Assembly: GCA_013152045.1 (NCBI GenBank)
Contig: JAADGZ010000030.1
Span: 1-7,273 of the forward strand
DNA from: Gammaproteobacteria bacterium
Lineage (GTDB): Bacteria; Pseudomonadota; Gammaproteobacteria; UBA6429; Thiohalophilaceae
Direction of reading: 5' to 3'
Length of the DNA stretch: 7,273 nt
Position numbers and translations under genes: made by a program. The notes under the pieces are model-generated. The model saw only the letters and a program-made list of their open reading frames with translations, was not told the DNA's origin and ran no database searches. Every line of letters starts with the position of its first letter. Within the stretch, counting starts at the first letter, position 1. Below, in pieces: positions 1 to 6,046 of the stretch.

Positions 1-139
1 CGCTCCTGCGTGGGAATGCATACCGAAATCAACCGATTGACTCAATATGGGTTCCCACGCAGAGCGTGGGAACCAGAGAAAAACGCAGATGCCTGGAAAC
101 CATAGGCACTGGTACACAGGAACCTGTTCCTCGTTCCCA
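1..139. repeat. 139-bp hairpin-rich repeat, unit 1 (left end cut by window edge)
   Basis: First of two direct copies with a period of 139 bp. It contains a perfect 11-bp stem GGTTCCCACGC / GCGTGGGAACC (50-60 and 64-74) with the 3-nt loop AGA. The right half of a second hairpin is at 8-16; its left arm is mostly outside the window. A small stem TCAA/TTGA lies at 29-32 and 37-40, and a 6-bp stem AGGAAC/GTTCCT at 118-123 and 126-131. The copy is near-identical to the next one, with a handful of substitutions. Short ORFs cross it on both strands, but they only translate the repeat (runs such as SHALRGN and PRRAWE) and are not genes. It is probably a non-autonomous, REP/MITE-like dispersed element. 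I see no transposase. Confidence 0.85.
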
Positions 140-265
140 CGCTCCCGCGTGGGAATGCATACCGAAACCAACGCATTGGCTCAATATGGGTTCCCACGCA
201 GAGCGTGGGAACCAGAGAAAAATACAGATGCCTGGAAACCAGAGGCACAGGCACACAGGAACCTG
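140..265. repeat. 139-bp hairpin-rich repeat, unit 2 (3' end truncated)
   Basis: Second copy, in the same orientation. Similarity to unit 1 runs to about 265 and then stops, so the last 13 bp of the unit are missing. With its left flank it has a complete hairpin TTCCCACGC / GCGTGGGAA (134-142 and 147-155, loop TCCC). The perfect 11-bp hairpin recurs at 189-199 and 203-213 (loop AGA). The small stem here is CCAA/TTGG (168-171, 176-179). The copy ends 14 bp beyond the permease stop codon, so its hairpins would be transcribed at the 3' end of that mRNA. They could terminate or stabilise it, although no T-run follows the stems on the minus strand. Confidence 0.85.
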
Positions 266-279
266 AGAAGAACGCGTCT

Positions 280-2226
280 TTAGAAAATCAGGTTCATCAT
301 CAACATCATTACGATCAGAAATAGGATGGTCATAACCCCGCCCGCGCGCATAAAGTCCGGTACCCGGTAACCGCCTGGTCCCATAATCAGGGCGTTAACC
401 TGGTGGGTAGGAATAAGGAAAGAATTAGACGTAGCGATAGCAACGGTCAACGCATAAACCGCCGGATCAGCCCCTACCTGCAACGCGACATTCACCGCCA
501 GCGGCACCAACAATACGGTGGCACCGACGTTCGACATCACCAGGGTAAAAAACGTTGCCAGGGCGGCGATAGAGGCCTGAATGATCCAGGGGTCGGCGCC
601 ACCCACCAGTCCCACCACCTGTTCGGCAATCCACTTGGCCGTGCCGCTGGTTTCCACCGCCAGTCCCAGCGGGATCAGCGAGGCCAGCAAGAAGACGGTT
701 TTCCAGCTCACCGCTTCATAGGCCTCCTCAATGGTCAGTACGCCTGAAAGCACCATGCCTATGGCACCGGTCAGCAAGGCCACCGATAAACGCAGATCGG
801 TAAACAGCACCATGGAAAGTGCGATGCTGAAAAACAGCAGGGCAAAACCTATCTTTTGTGGACGCAGATCCTCATGCGGGTATTCGGTGGTAACGATGAC
901 AAAGTTGCGATCGTGTTCAAGCCGCGCCAAGGCTTCCCAGGTAGTGTGCACGACCATGGTATCACCCGCCTGCAGCGGCATATCGCGGATACCATCCCCC
1001 TCACGCAAGGTTTCACCGCCACGATGCATGGCCACCATGGCGATGCCATAGGTTTTGCGCATCCACACATCGCGCGCGCTTTTACCTATCAGTTTGGAGC
1101 CAGGTGGAATCACCACCTCAGCAATGCCAGCCTTGGTGGCCGCCAGTAATTCAGAAAAAGTTTCCAGATTATCGCGCAATTCCAGGCCATAGTGTTCAGC
1201 AAACTTCCTGATATTATCCAGTGAGGCGAGAATGCCGAGTACGCTGCCGGCTTCGATACCGATATCTCTGGCCAAGCCACCGGGACCGATGCGCAAATCA
1301 TCGCTGCCGCGCAGGGCAGCAATCACCCGAATACGTTCATCGTGTTCGATATCATCCAGCAATTTGCCCACCAACGAACTGCTTTTCGGAACCACCACTT
1401 CAAACAGATCGTAGTCAATACCATAGGTTTCACGGAAATAATTCATGGCATGGGTAGCCGTAGTGCCGTTGTCTTTGGCCTGTGAAGGCAGTACAAAGCG
1501 TCCGAGAATTATAAAATAAAGAATCCCGCTGGCCACCAGAGCCAGACCGACCGGGGTCACGGAAAACAACCCCCATGTATGCATTTGCTGATCGGCTGGC
1601 AAGGCCATATTGGAGGTTAAAATCAGATCATTGAGCAAAATCAGCGGACTGGAACCGACCATGGTCACCGTACCACCGAGGATGGCGCAGAAGCCCATGG
1701 GCATGAGCAGACGCGACATGGGCAAGCCGGAGCGAGCGGATATACGGCTGACCACAGGTAAAAACAGCGCCGCCGCACCCACGTTCTGCATGAAGGAAGA
1801 AATAATGGCCACGGTGCTGGAAATAATCGGAATAATACGTTTCTCAGAAGTCCCGCCTGACTTGAGAATAAACGCCGCCACCTTACCCATGATACCGGTG
1901 CGATCCAGCCCGGCACCGATAATCATCACCGCGATAATCGACATCACCGCATTACTGGCAAACCCATCAAACAGGTGCGAGGTATCGACCAGGCCTTTTT
2001 CCAAGCCCATCAGTGGTGCCAGCAAGGAGGTTATGCCAAGCAGCACCATGATACTGATGGCCGCCACGTCCACGCTGACAATCTCGAACACAAACAGATA
2101 AATCGTCAACAAAAGAAGCGCGCTGACCCAGGCTATTTCAATACTGGGTACGGCATTCGCGGTAAAAATACCAATAATTACAAAAATAACGGCCGCAATC
2201 AGACGTTTCAGGGTTTGGCTGCTCAA
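280..2226 (-). CDS. SLC13/DASS-family permease with two central RCK_C (TrkA_C) domains
   Basis: Inner-membrane anion permease of the SLC13/divalent anion:Na+ symporter type, 648 aa. Substrate cannot be read from sequence; sulfate and dicarboxylates are typical of the family. The N-terminal membrane half (about 8-245) carries QNVGAAALFLP at 147-157. Two RCK_C domains follow in a cytoplasmic loop (about 268-345 and 365-446), recognisable from EVVVPKSSSLVGKLL and EVVIPPGSKLIGKSARD. The C-terminal membrane half (about 458-648) carries the matching SNVGATVLLVP at 565-575 and TSNSFLIPTHQVNALIMGPG at 599-618. The paired N-V-G-A motifs fit the inverted-repeat fold of this family. RCK_C domains bind small ligands in other transporters, so allosteric control is an inference. 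The start is TTG: AGGAG sits 6 nt upstream, and the frame is closed by TGA 18 nt before it. It is separated from trkH by 287 bp, so probably has its own promoter. Confidence 0.9.
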   Translation of the reverse strand: MSSQTLKRLIAAVIFVIIGIFTANAVPSIEIAWVSALLLLTIYLFVFEIVSVDVAAISIMVLLGITSLLAPLMGLEKGLVDTSHLFDGFASNAVMSIIAVMIIGAGLDRTGIMGKVAAFILKSGGTSEKRIIPIISSTVAIISSFMQNVGAAALFLPVVSRISARSGLPMSRLLMPMGFCAILGGTVTMVGSSPLILLNDLILTSNMALPADQQMHTWGLFSVTPVGLALVASGILYFIILGRFVLPSQAKDNGTTATHAMNYFRETYGIDYDLFEVVVPKSSSLVGKLLDDIEHDERIRVIAALRGSDDLRIGPGGLARDIGIEAGSVLGILASLDNIRKFAEHYGLELRDNLETFSELLAATKAGIAEVVIPPGSKLIGKSARDVWMRKTYGIAMVAMHRGGETLREGDGIRDMPLQAGDTMVVHTTWEALARLEHDRNFVIVTTEYPHEDLRPQKIGFALLFFSIALSMVLFTDLRLSVALLTGAIGMVLSGVLTIEEAYEAVSWKTVFLLASLIPLGLAVETSGTAKWIAEQVVGLVGGADPWIIQASIAALATFFTLVMSNVGATVLLVPLAVNVALQVGADPAVYALTVAIATSNSFLIPTHQVNALIMGPGGYRVPDFMRAGGVMTILFLIVMMLMMNLIF

Positions 2227-2232
2227 AAGATA

Positions 2233-2237
2233 CTCCT
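2233..2237 (-). promoter_or_regulatory. Ribosome binding site fixing the TTG start of the SLC13-type permease
   Basis: On the minus strand AGGAG is followed by the six bases TATCTT and then TTG. This is the best Shine-Dalgarno match in the window. It decides the start because no ATG or GTG lies between the upstream in-frame TGA and this TTG. Confidence 0.75.
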
Positions 2238-2346
2238 GGTAAATTCAACGGGATAAAACCAACACGCCATTGAAAATCTATCCCACGGATGCAGAGTACC
2301 CCCGAAAAAGACAAACCTTGCTTAAGCGTTAACGTTAGCTATACGT

Positions 2347-2374
2347 ATGTTAAGAATCTGCAAAAATAAATCAA
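2347..2374 (-). promoter_or_regulatory. Candidate sigma70 promoter for the SLC13-type permease
   Basis: On the minus strand TTGATT (2374-2369), a 16-bp spacer, then TAACAT (2352-2347); each box matches the consensus at four of six positions. It would start transcription about 110 bp before the TTG start codon. The match is weak and AT-rich sequence gives such hits by chance. Its -10 box overlaps the palindrome ATACGTAT (2341-2348), which would allow repressor control. Confidence 0.3.
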
Positions 2375-2513
2375 GCGTTCTGTTGCAATCAGTTTCTAAT
2401 TAACTCGTCGATTAATGTACGGGAATCCTGGGTTCTTTATCACGAACAGTCAGGTTGTGCTCCCTTGTTTATTATATTTAGACCAAAGCGGGGAGAGATG
2501 ACAAGATTTATAT

Positions 2514-3974
2514 TCAGCTACGCCAGAAAGCGGGGTGAAATAGGACCAGTACCGTAAAAATCTCCAGTCGACCGATGAGCATGGCCACTACAGCGACCAG
2601 CTTGCCTGCATCACTGACATGCGCGAAGGTTTGCGATACGACCCCAAGGCCAGGCCCCATATTATTCATACAGGTGGTAATAGCAGCAAAAGCGGATAAT
2701 TGATCCAGCCCACTCATCATGATCAACAACATCAGCACCACAAAGGTCAGCATATAAACGGCAAAAAATCCCCAAACTGCCTGCAGGGTGTCTTCCCGCA
2801 AACGACGTCCCCCTATCTTGATGGGAAATACGCCCCGTGGGTGCATCAACAACCTCAGTTCGCGAAAGCCCAGCTTGGCCAACAACATGACGCGCATGAC
2901 TTTTATACCACCGGCAGTCGAACCACCACAACCACCAATAAAACTGCTAATCATCAATAAGGCAGGTAAAAACATGGGCCAGAGAGAAAAATCATCCAGT
3001 CCAAAACCCGTGCTGGTGATCACCGATACCACTTCAAAGCTCGCCTCGCGCGTAGACAGCAGCAGGTTCGGCGTTTGCCCTGACCAGCGTAGAATGACGC
3101 TGGTCAGAATAACCAGACCCAGCACCAACAGCAAAAATGTTCGCACTTCCGGATCACGAAAATAATCAGCCAGACTCAGATGCCGCCAGGCAAGAAAATG
3201 TACGCTAAAATTGAGCGACCCAAGCAACATGAACACCACGGCCACCATTTCTATGGCCGGACTGTGAAACCATGCCAGGCTGGCATCATGCGTGGAAAAG
3301 CCCCCGGTAGAAAGGGTAGACAAGCTGTGACTGATGGCATCGAAAGGCGACATGCCTGCGTACCAGTAGGCTAGCGCACAGGCGAGCGTCAAACCCAGAT
3401 ACAGAGCCCAGAGAGAACGCGCCGTCGATGCCAGCCGCGGCGTCATTTTCTCCTCTTTCATCGGTCCCGGTGCTTCTGCCCGATAGACTGACATGCCGCC
3501 AATACCAAGCATCGGCATTACCGCCACCGCCAGCACGATCAAACCCATACCGCCAAACCATTGCAATTCCTGGCGGAAAAAAAGTAATGAACGCGGCATA
3601 TCATCAAGACCGGAAAGTACCGTTGCCCCGGTGGTGGTCAAACCTGACACAGATTCAAACAAGGCGTCGATAAAGGAAAGATGTAACCCGAAATAAAGAG
3701 GAGCCAAGCCGAGCAGGCTGAGCAGAGTCCAGAAAATAGTAACGATAAAAAAACCGTCACGTCGACGCAATTCGTAACGCCGCCGCCGAAAAGGCAGCCA
3801 GAGTAGAACGCCACAAGCCAGCATGGCACTGAATTCCGCCAGCAGACGCCAGACTTCACCATCGTCATACCAGAGCGATACCAGCAATGGCGCAAGCATG
3901 GTCAGACTAAAGGTTATGCACAAAAAGCCGGTAATCTGAATAACGGTCTTGCTACGCCTACCCACCCAATGCAC
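2514..3974 (-). CDS. trkH: Potassium uptake protein TrkH, channel-forming subunit
   Basis: Inner-membrane K+ channel subunit of the Trk system, normally gated by the cytosolic NAD(H)/ATP-binding ring TrkA. At 486 aa it is the usual TrkH length and is complete at both ends. The four pore-loop filter sequences are present: TTTGAT (113-118), STGGFS (222-227), TSTGFG (320-325) and NNMGPGLG (437-444), each with the filter glycine. The glycine-rich gate loop GGCGGSTAGGIKV is at 347-359, and the C-terminus GRLEIFTVLVLFHPAFWR is typical of TrkH. No trkA is adjacent, so the partner must be elsewhere or off the window. The start is uncertain: GTG at 3974 has no spaced Shine-Dalgarno, whereas GTG at 3965 has GGGG about 9 nt upstream. 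A TATATT box (4025-4020) upstream could serve transcription, but I see no matching -35. Confidence 0.95.
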   Translation of the reverse strand: MHWVGRRSKTVIQITGFLCITFSLTMLAPLLVSLWYDDGEVWRLLAEFSAMLACGVLLWLPFRRRRYELRRRDGFFIVTIFWTLLSLLGLAPLYFGLHLSFIDALFESVSGLTTTGATVLSGLDDMPRSLLFFRQELQWFGGMGLIVLAVAVMPMLGIGGMSVYRAEAPGPMKEEKMTPRLASTARSLWALYLGLTLACALAYWYAGMSPFDAISHSLSTLSTGGFSTHDASLAWFHSPAIEMVAVVFMLLGSLNFSVHFLAWRHLSLADYFRDPEVRTFLLLVLGLVILTSVILRWSGQTPNLLLSTREASFEVVSVITSTGFGLDDFSLWPMFLPALLMISSFIGGCGGSTAGGIKVMRVMLLAKLGFRELRLLMHPRGVFPIKIGGRRLREDTLQAVWGFFAVYMLTFVVLMLLIMMSGLDQLSAFAAITTCMNNMGPGLGVVSQTFAHVSDAGKLVAVVAMLIGRLEIFTVLVLFHPAFWRS

Positions 3975-4076
3975 CCCGGAAAAACTAGTACGAATGATTC
4001 TACCCTCATAAGGTTCAAGAATATATCAATAAGACAGGGGGGAAACCGTTTGTTGTTCTGCTTTACAGCAACTAAT

Positions 4077-4104
4077 TGAGCCGGATCAAAATGAATCCGG
4101 CTCA
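4077..4104 (-). terminator. Hairpin terminator of the SulP/two-component operon
   Basis: Perfect 10-bp inverted repeat, TGAGCCGGAT / ATCCGGCTCA, with an 8-nt loop (4087-4094), read on the minus strand. The first three bases of the stem are the TGA stop codon of the histidine kinase. The tract after the stem (ATTAGTT) is only weakly T-rich, so it may be an inefficient intrinsic terminator or an mRNA-stabilising 3' hairpin. It separates the operon from trkH. Confidence 0.6.
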
Positions 4105-5355
4105 GGAAAAATACAGACGAATACAGGTACCCTGGCCTTCGCGGCTGTCAATCTTGATATCCCAGTCATAACGCTGACAGATACGCCTGACCAGTGACAA
4201 GCCTATGCCTTTCCCTCCCGGCTGGGCACTGTAATAAGGTTCAAAGACCCGCTCCAGGCTGGCATGCGAAATCCCCACGCCGGTGTCCTTAATTTCCACA
4301 TAAATACTTTCCAGTGTAACCTGTACGTAGCCCTGTTCAATATAGGAAAAAGCATTACGCACCAGGTTAGCCAACACCACCCGCAACAGACTGCATTCAA
4401 CCAGCAGCTGTGGCTGACCACGGATTTCAAACCTGACGTCCACCGGTTTGTGCTCTAGCAAATAACGATGGCTTTGGAGGATTTGGCTGAGAATTTCACC
4501 CACCTCACAAACCGAAGAGGTTAACTGATCTTTTCGTTCCCGTGCCAGCAATAACAATGCTGAACTTAATTCGCTCGCCTCTGCAACCGCACGTGCGATC
4601 CGTTCTACCCGTGCTCGGCGCGCCAAATCCATCTGCCCGTCTGCCAGCAGTACTTCCGCTGCGCCTTTGATCACCGTCAGCGGAGTACGCAATTCGTGAC
4701 TGACATCCGAAGTAAACGCGCGCTCACGCTCAATGAACTCAGACAAGCGTTGCTGATAGTCATCAAAATCCCGCGCCAGTTCACCGACCTCATCTTCAGG
4801 GAAATCCGCAGCCAGCGGTATCAAACGCACCTTTGGCTTCAGCTCACTGACCCGCCGGGCCAGCTCGACTACCGGTGAAATCACGCGGCCGGCCAGCCAG
4901 AAACCCAGCACCGCAGACAGGCCAATCATGACCAGCACCCCGGCTATCAGATAAACACGAAACCGCTGTTCACGCTGGCGACTGCGCAGGTCTTCATAGA
5001 GCACAATAAAATGCTGACCCGCCTGCTCACGCGCTTCGGCAAAGTAATTTTTGTTCTGGAACAGAACCTGTTGCAGACCCGCCTGTAATTGCATCAACCT
5101 CGCCTGATCTTCATCGGCAGCGGTGCTAATGACAAAGGTATGCATCGCCGTGCTAGTAGGGGGAGAGGCATCAGGATCAAGCGCGAAACGCGCCATATAA
5201 TCTTCCAGCTCGGTAGACAAGGTCTCGGCAATTAGACGCTGTTCCATGTCCAGCATGAGCACATACAGGCCGCCGGCAATCACCAGGCTGACCAAAGTAC
5301 CGAGAAAAGCAAAAGCAAAGGCTACCCGGTATCGAAGACTAGTCCTGAATTTCAT
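4102..5355 (-). CDS. Membrane sensor histidine kinase, ColS-like, HAMP plus HisKA/HATPase_c
   Basis: Inner-membrane sensor kinase, 417 aa from the preferred start, pairing with the regulator directly upstream. Order: TM1 (about 12-35), periplasmic sensor of about 100 aa (36-133), TM2 (about 134-156), HAMP (about 155-208, with DEVGELARDFDDY), H box FTSDVSHELRTPL with phospho-accepting His220, N box NLVRNAFSY (Asn334), G1 DTGVGI (357-362), F box VFEPYYS and G2 GGKGIGL (380-386). All catalytic boxes are intact. The sensor holds an ExxE motif, EARE at 107-110; in ColS such a motif binds metal, so metal sensing is a possible but untested inference. An alternative start at 5385 adds ten residues but lies inside the conserved HGIGY coding of the regulator and lacks a ribosome site. 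ATG at 5355 gives the typical MKFRTSLRYR N-terminus, with a 17-bp overlap suggesting translational coupling. Confidence 0.92.
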   Translation of the reverse strand: MKFRTSLRYRVAFAFAFLGTLVSLVIAGGLYVLMLDMEQRLIAETLSTELEDYMARFALDPDASPPTSTAMHTFVISTAADEDQARLMQLQAGLQQVLFQNKNYFAEAREQAGQHFIVLYEDLRSRQREQRFRVYLIAGVLVMIGLSAVLGFWLAGRVISPVVELARRVSELKPKVRLIPLAADFPEDEVGELARDFDDYQQRLSEFIERERAFTSDVSHELRTPLTVIKGAAEVLLADGQMDLARRARVERIARAVAEASELSSALLLLARERKDQLTSSVCEVGEILSQILQSHRYLLEHKPVDVRFEIRGQPQLLVECSLLRVVLANLVRNAFSYIEQGYVQVTLESIYVEIKDTGVGISHASLERVFEPYYSAQPGGKGIGLSLVRRICQRYDWDIKIDSREGQGTCIRLYFS

Positions 5356-6025
5356 CCGGCGTGACCAGTTGATAACCGATGCCATGAACGGTACGGATCA
5401 GAGCCTGTTCAAAGGGGCGATCGACAACTGAACGCAACACCGACATATGCGCACGCAGGGCATCACTATCAGGTCGGGTATTGCCCCAGATACGCCGCTC
5501 GATTTCCTTGCGTGGAATGACCCGTGGTGACTGACGCAGCAACAGAGTAAGAATTTTTAGCGGGATAGGCGGTAAACTGATTCGCTTGCCATCTCGCTCC
5601 AAGCGCAAACTGGCTGGATCAAAAGACAGATCCGCTACCTGGATGACCTCACGCGACTGCTCGCCACGGGCACGACGCACCATGGCCTGCAGGCGGACGT
5701 TCAGTTCCTGCATGGCAAAAGGCTTGATCATGTAATCATCCGCTCCATGAGCAAAGCCTTCCAGTTTATTTTCCAGCGTATCCCGTGCGGTGAGCATCAG
5801 CACAGGCAAATCTCGCCCGGCTTCCCGTAACCGCGAACAGACCTCCAGTCCATCCATGCCTGGCAGCATCAAATCCAGCACAATGGCATCGTAATCATTC
5901 TCCAATGCAAACTGTAATCCGCTTTTGGCTTCATAAGCCGCGTCCACTACATAGCCCTGCAACTCCAGATAATCATAGAGATTAGCAACTAGGTCCGGAT
6001 TATCTTCGATAATTAAAATATACAT
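5339..6025 (-). CDS. OmpR/PhoB-family response regulator, ColR-like
   Basis: Cytoplasmic DNA-binding response regulator, 228 aa, the normal length of the family. The receiver domain (1-118) keeps the acidic pocket (Glu7, Asp8), the phospho-acceptor Asp51 in VLDLMLPGMDG, Thr79 and Lys101 in KPF. The winged-helix domain (about 127-221) carries PRKEIERRIWG (171-181), the recognition-helix region DALRAHMSVLRSVVD (188-202) and the closing TVHGIGYQL (212-220). The DYLELQGYVVD stretch and the PDSDALRAH segment resemble ColR, from memory. ATG at 6025 has GGGGAT upstream at ordinary spacing. It lies 21 bp after sulP and overlaps the kinase gene, so it is read from a polycistronic mRNA. Its targets are unknown; the sulP operon itself is the natural first guess. 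Confidence 0.95.
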   Translation of the reverse strand: MYILIIEDNPDLVANLYDYLELQGYVVDAAYEAKSGLQFALENDYDAIVLDLMLPGMDGLEVCSRLREAGRDLPVLMLTARDTLENKLEGFAHGADDYMIKPFAMQELNVRLQAMVRRARGEQSREVIQVADLSFDPASLRLERDGKRISLPPIPLKILTLLLRQSPRVIPRKEIERRIWGNTRPDSDALRAHMSVLRSVVDRPFEQALIRTVHGIGYQLVTPDEIQD

Positions 6026-6046
6026 GCTATCCCCAGATCCCGGTTG

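Larger units (their letters stand above)
2227..2513. other. Intergenic region between trkH and the SLC13-type permease
   Basis: 287 bp with no credible gene of normal size. It holds the permease ribosome binding site, the candidate promoter, a cluster of three 8-bp perfect palindromes (2320-2327, 2330-2337, 2341-2348) and an exact minus-strand TATAAT at 2476-2471 just after the trkH stop, with no good -35 box at normal spacing. A 15-codon minus-strand reading frame (2270-2223) ends on the permease start. I found no clear intrinsic terminator for trkH here; stems such as CTCCC/GGGAG have very long loops. Confidence 0.6.

Noticed and set aside
1..265. CRISPR array
   Set aside because: Only two long near-identical units of 139 bp with no unique spacers between short repeats and no cas genes.
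29..283. Four overlapping short ORFs on both strands (66-78 aa)
   Set aside because: They are translations of the hairpin repeat; the same peptide motifs recur within each because the DNA repeats. No ribosome site or protein family supports them.
1610..2101. 163-aa plus-strand ORF
   Set aside because: It lies wholly antisense to the SLC13-type permease, whose protein has clear family motifs; the antisense protein has low-complexity, non-protein-like composition.
280..2226. Calling the permease a TrkA-like potassium protein because of its RCK_C domains
   Set aside because: The domains are embedded between two membrane halves with SLC13-type motifs, and no RCK_N nucleotide-binding fold is present.
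2471..2476. Exact TATAAT on the minus strand as a strong promoter
   Set aside because: No acceptable -35 box at 16-18 bp; the nearest TTGTCA is 22 bp away. Kept only as a remark in the intergenic entry.
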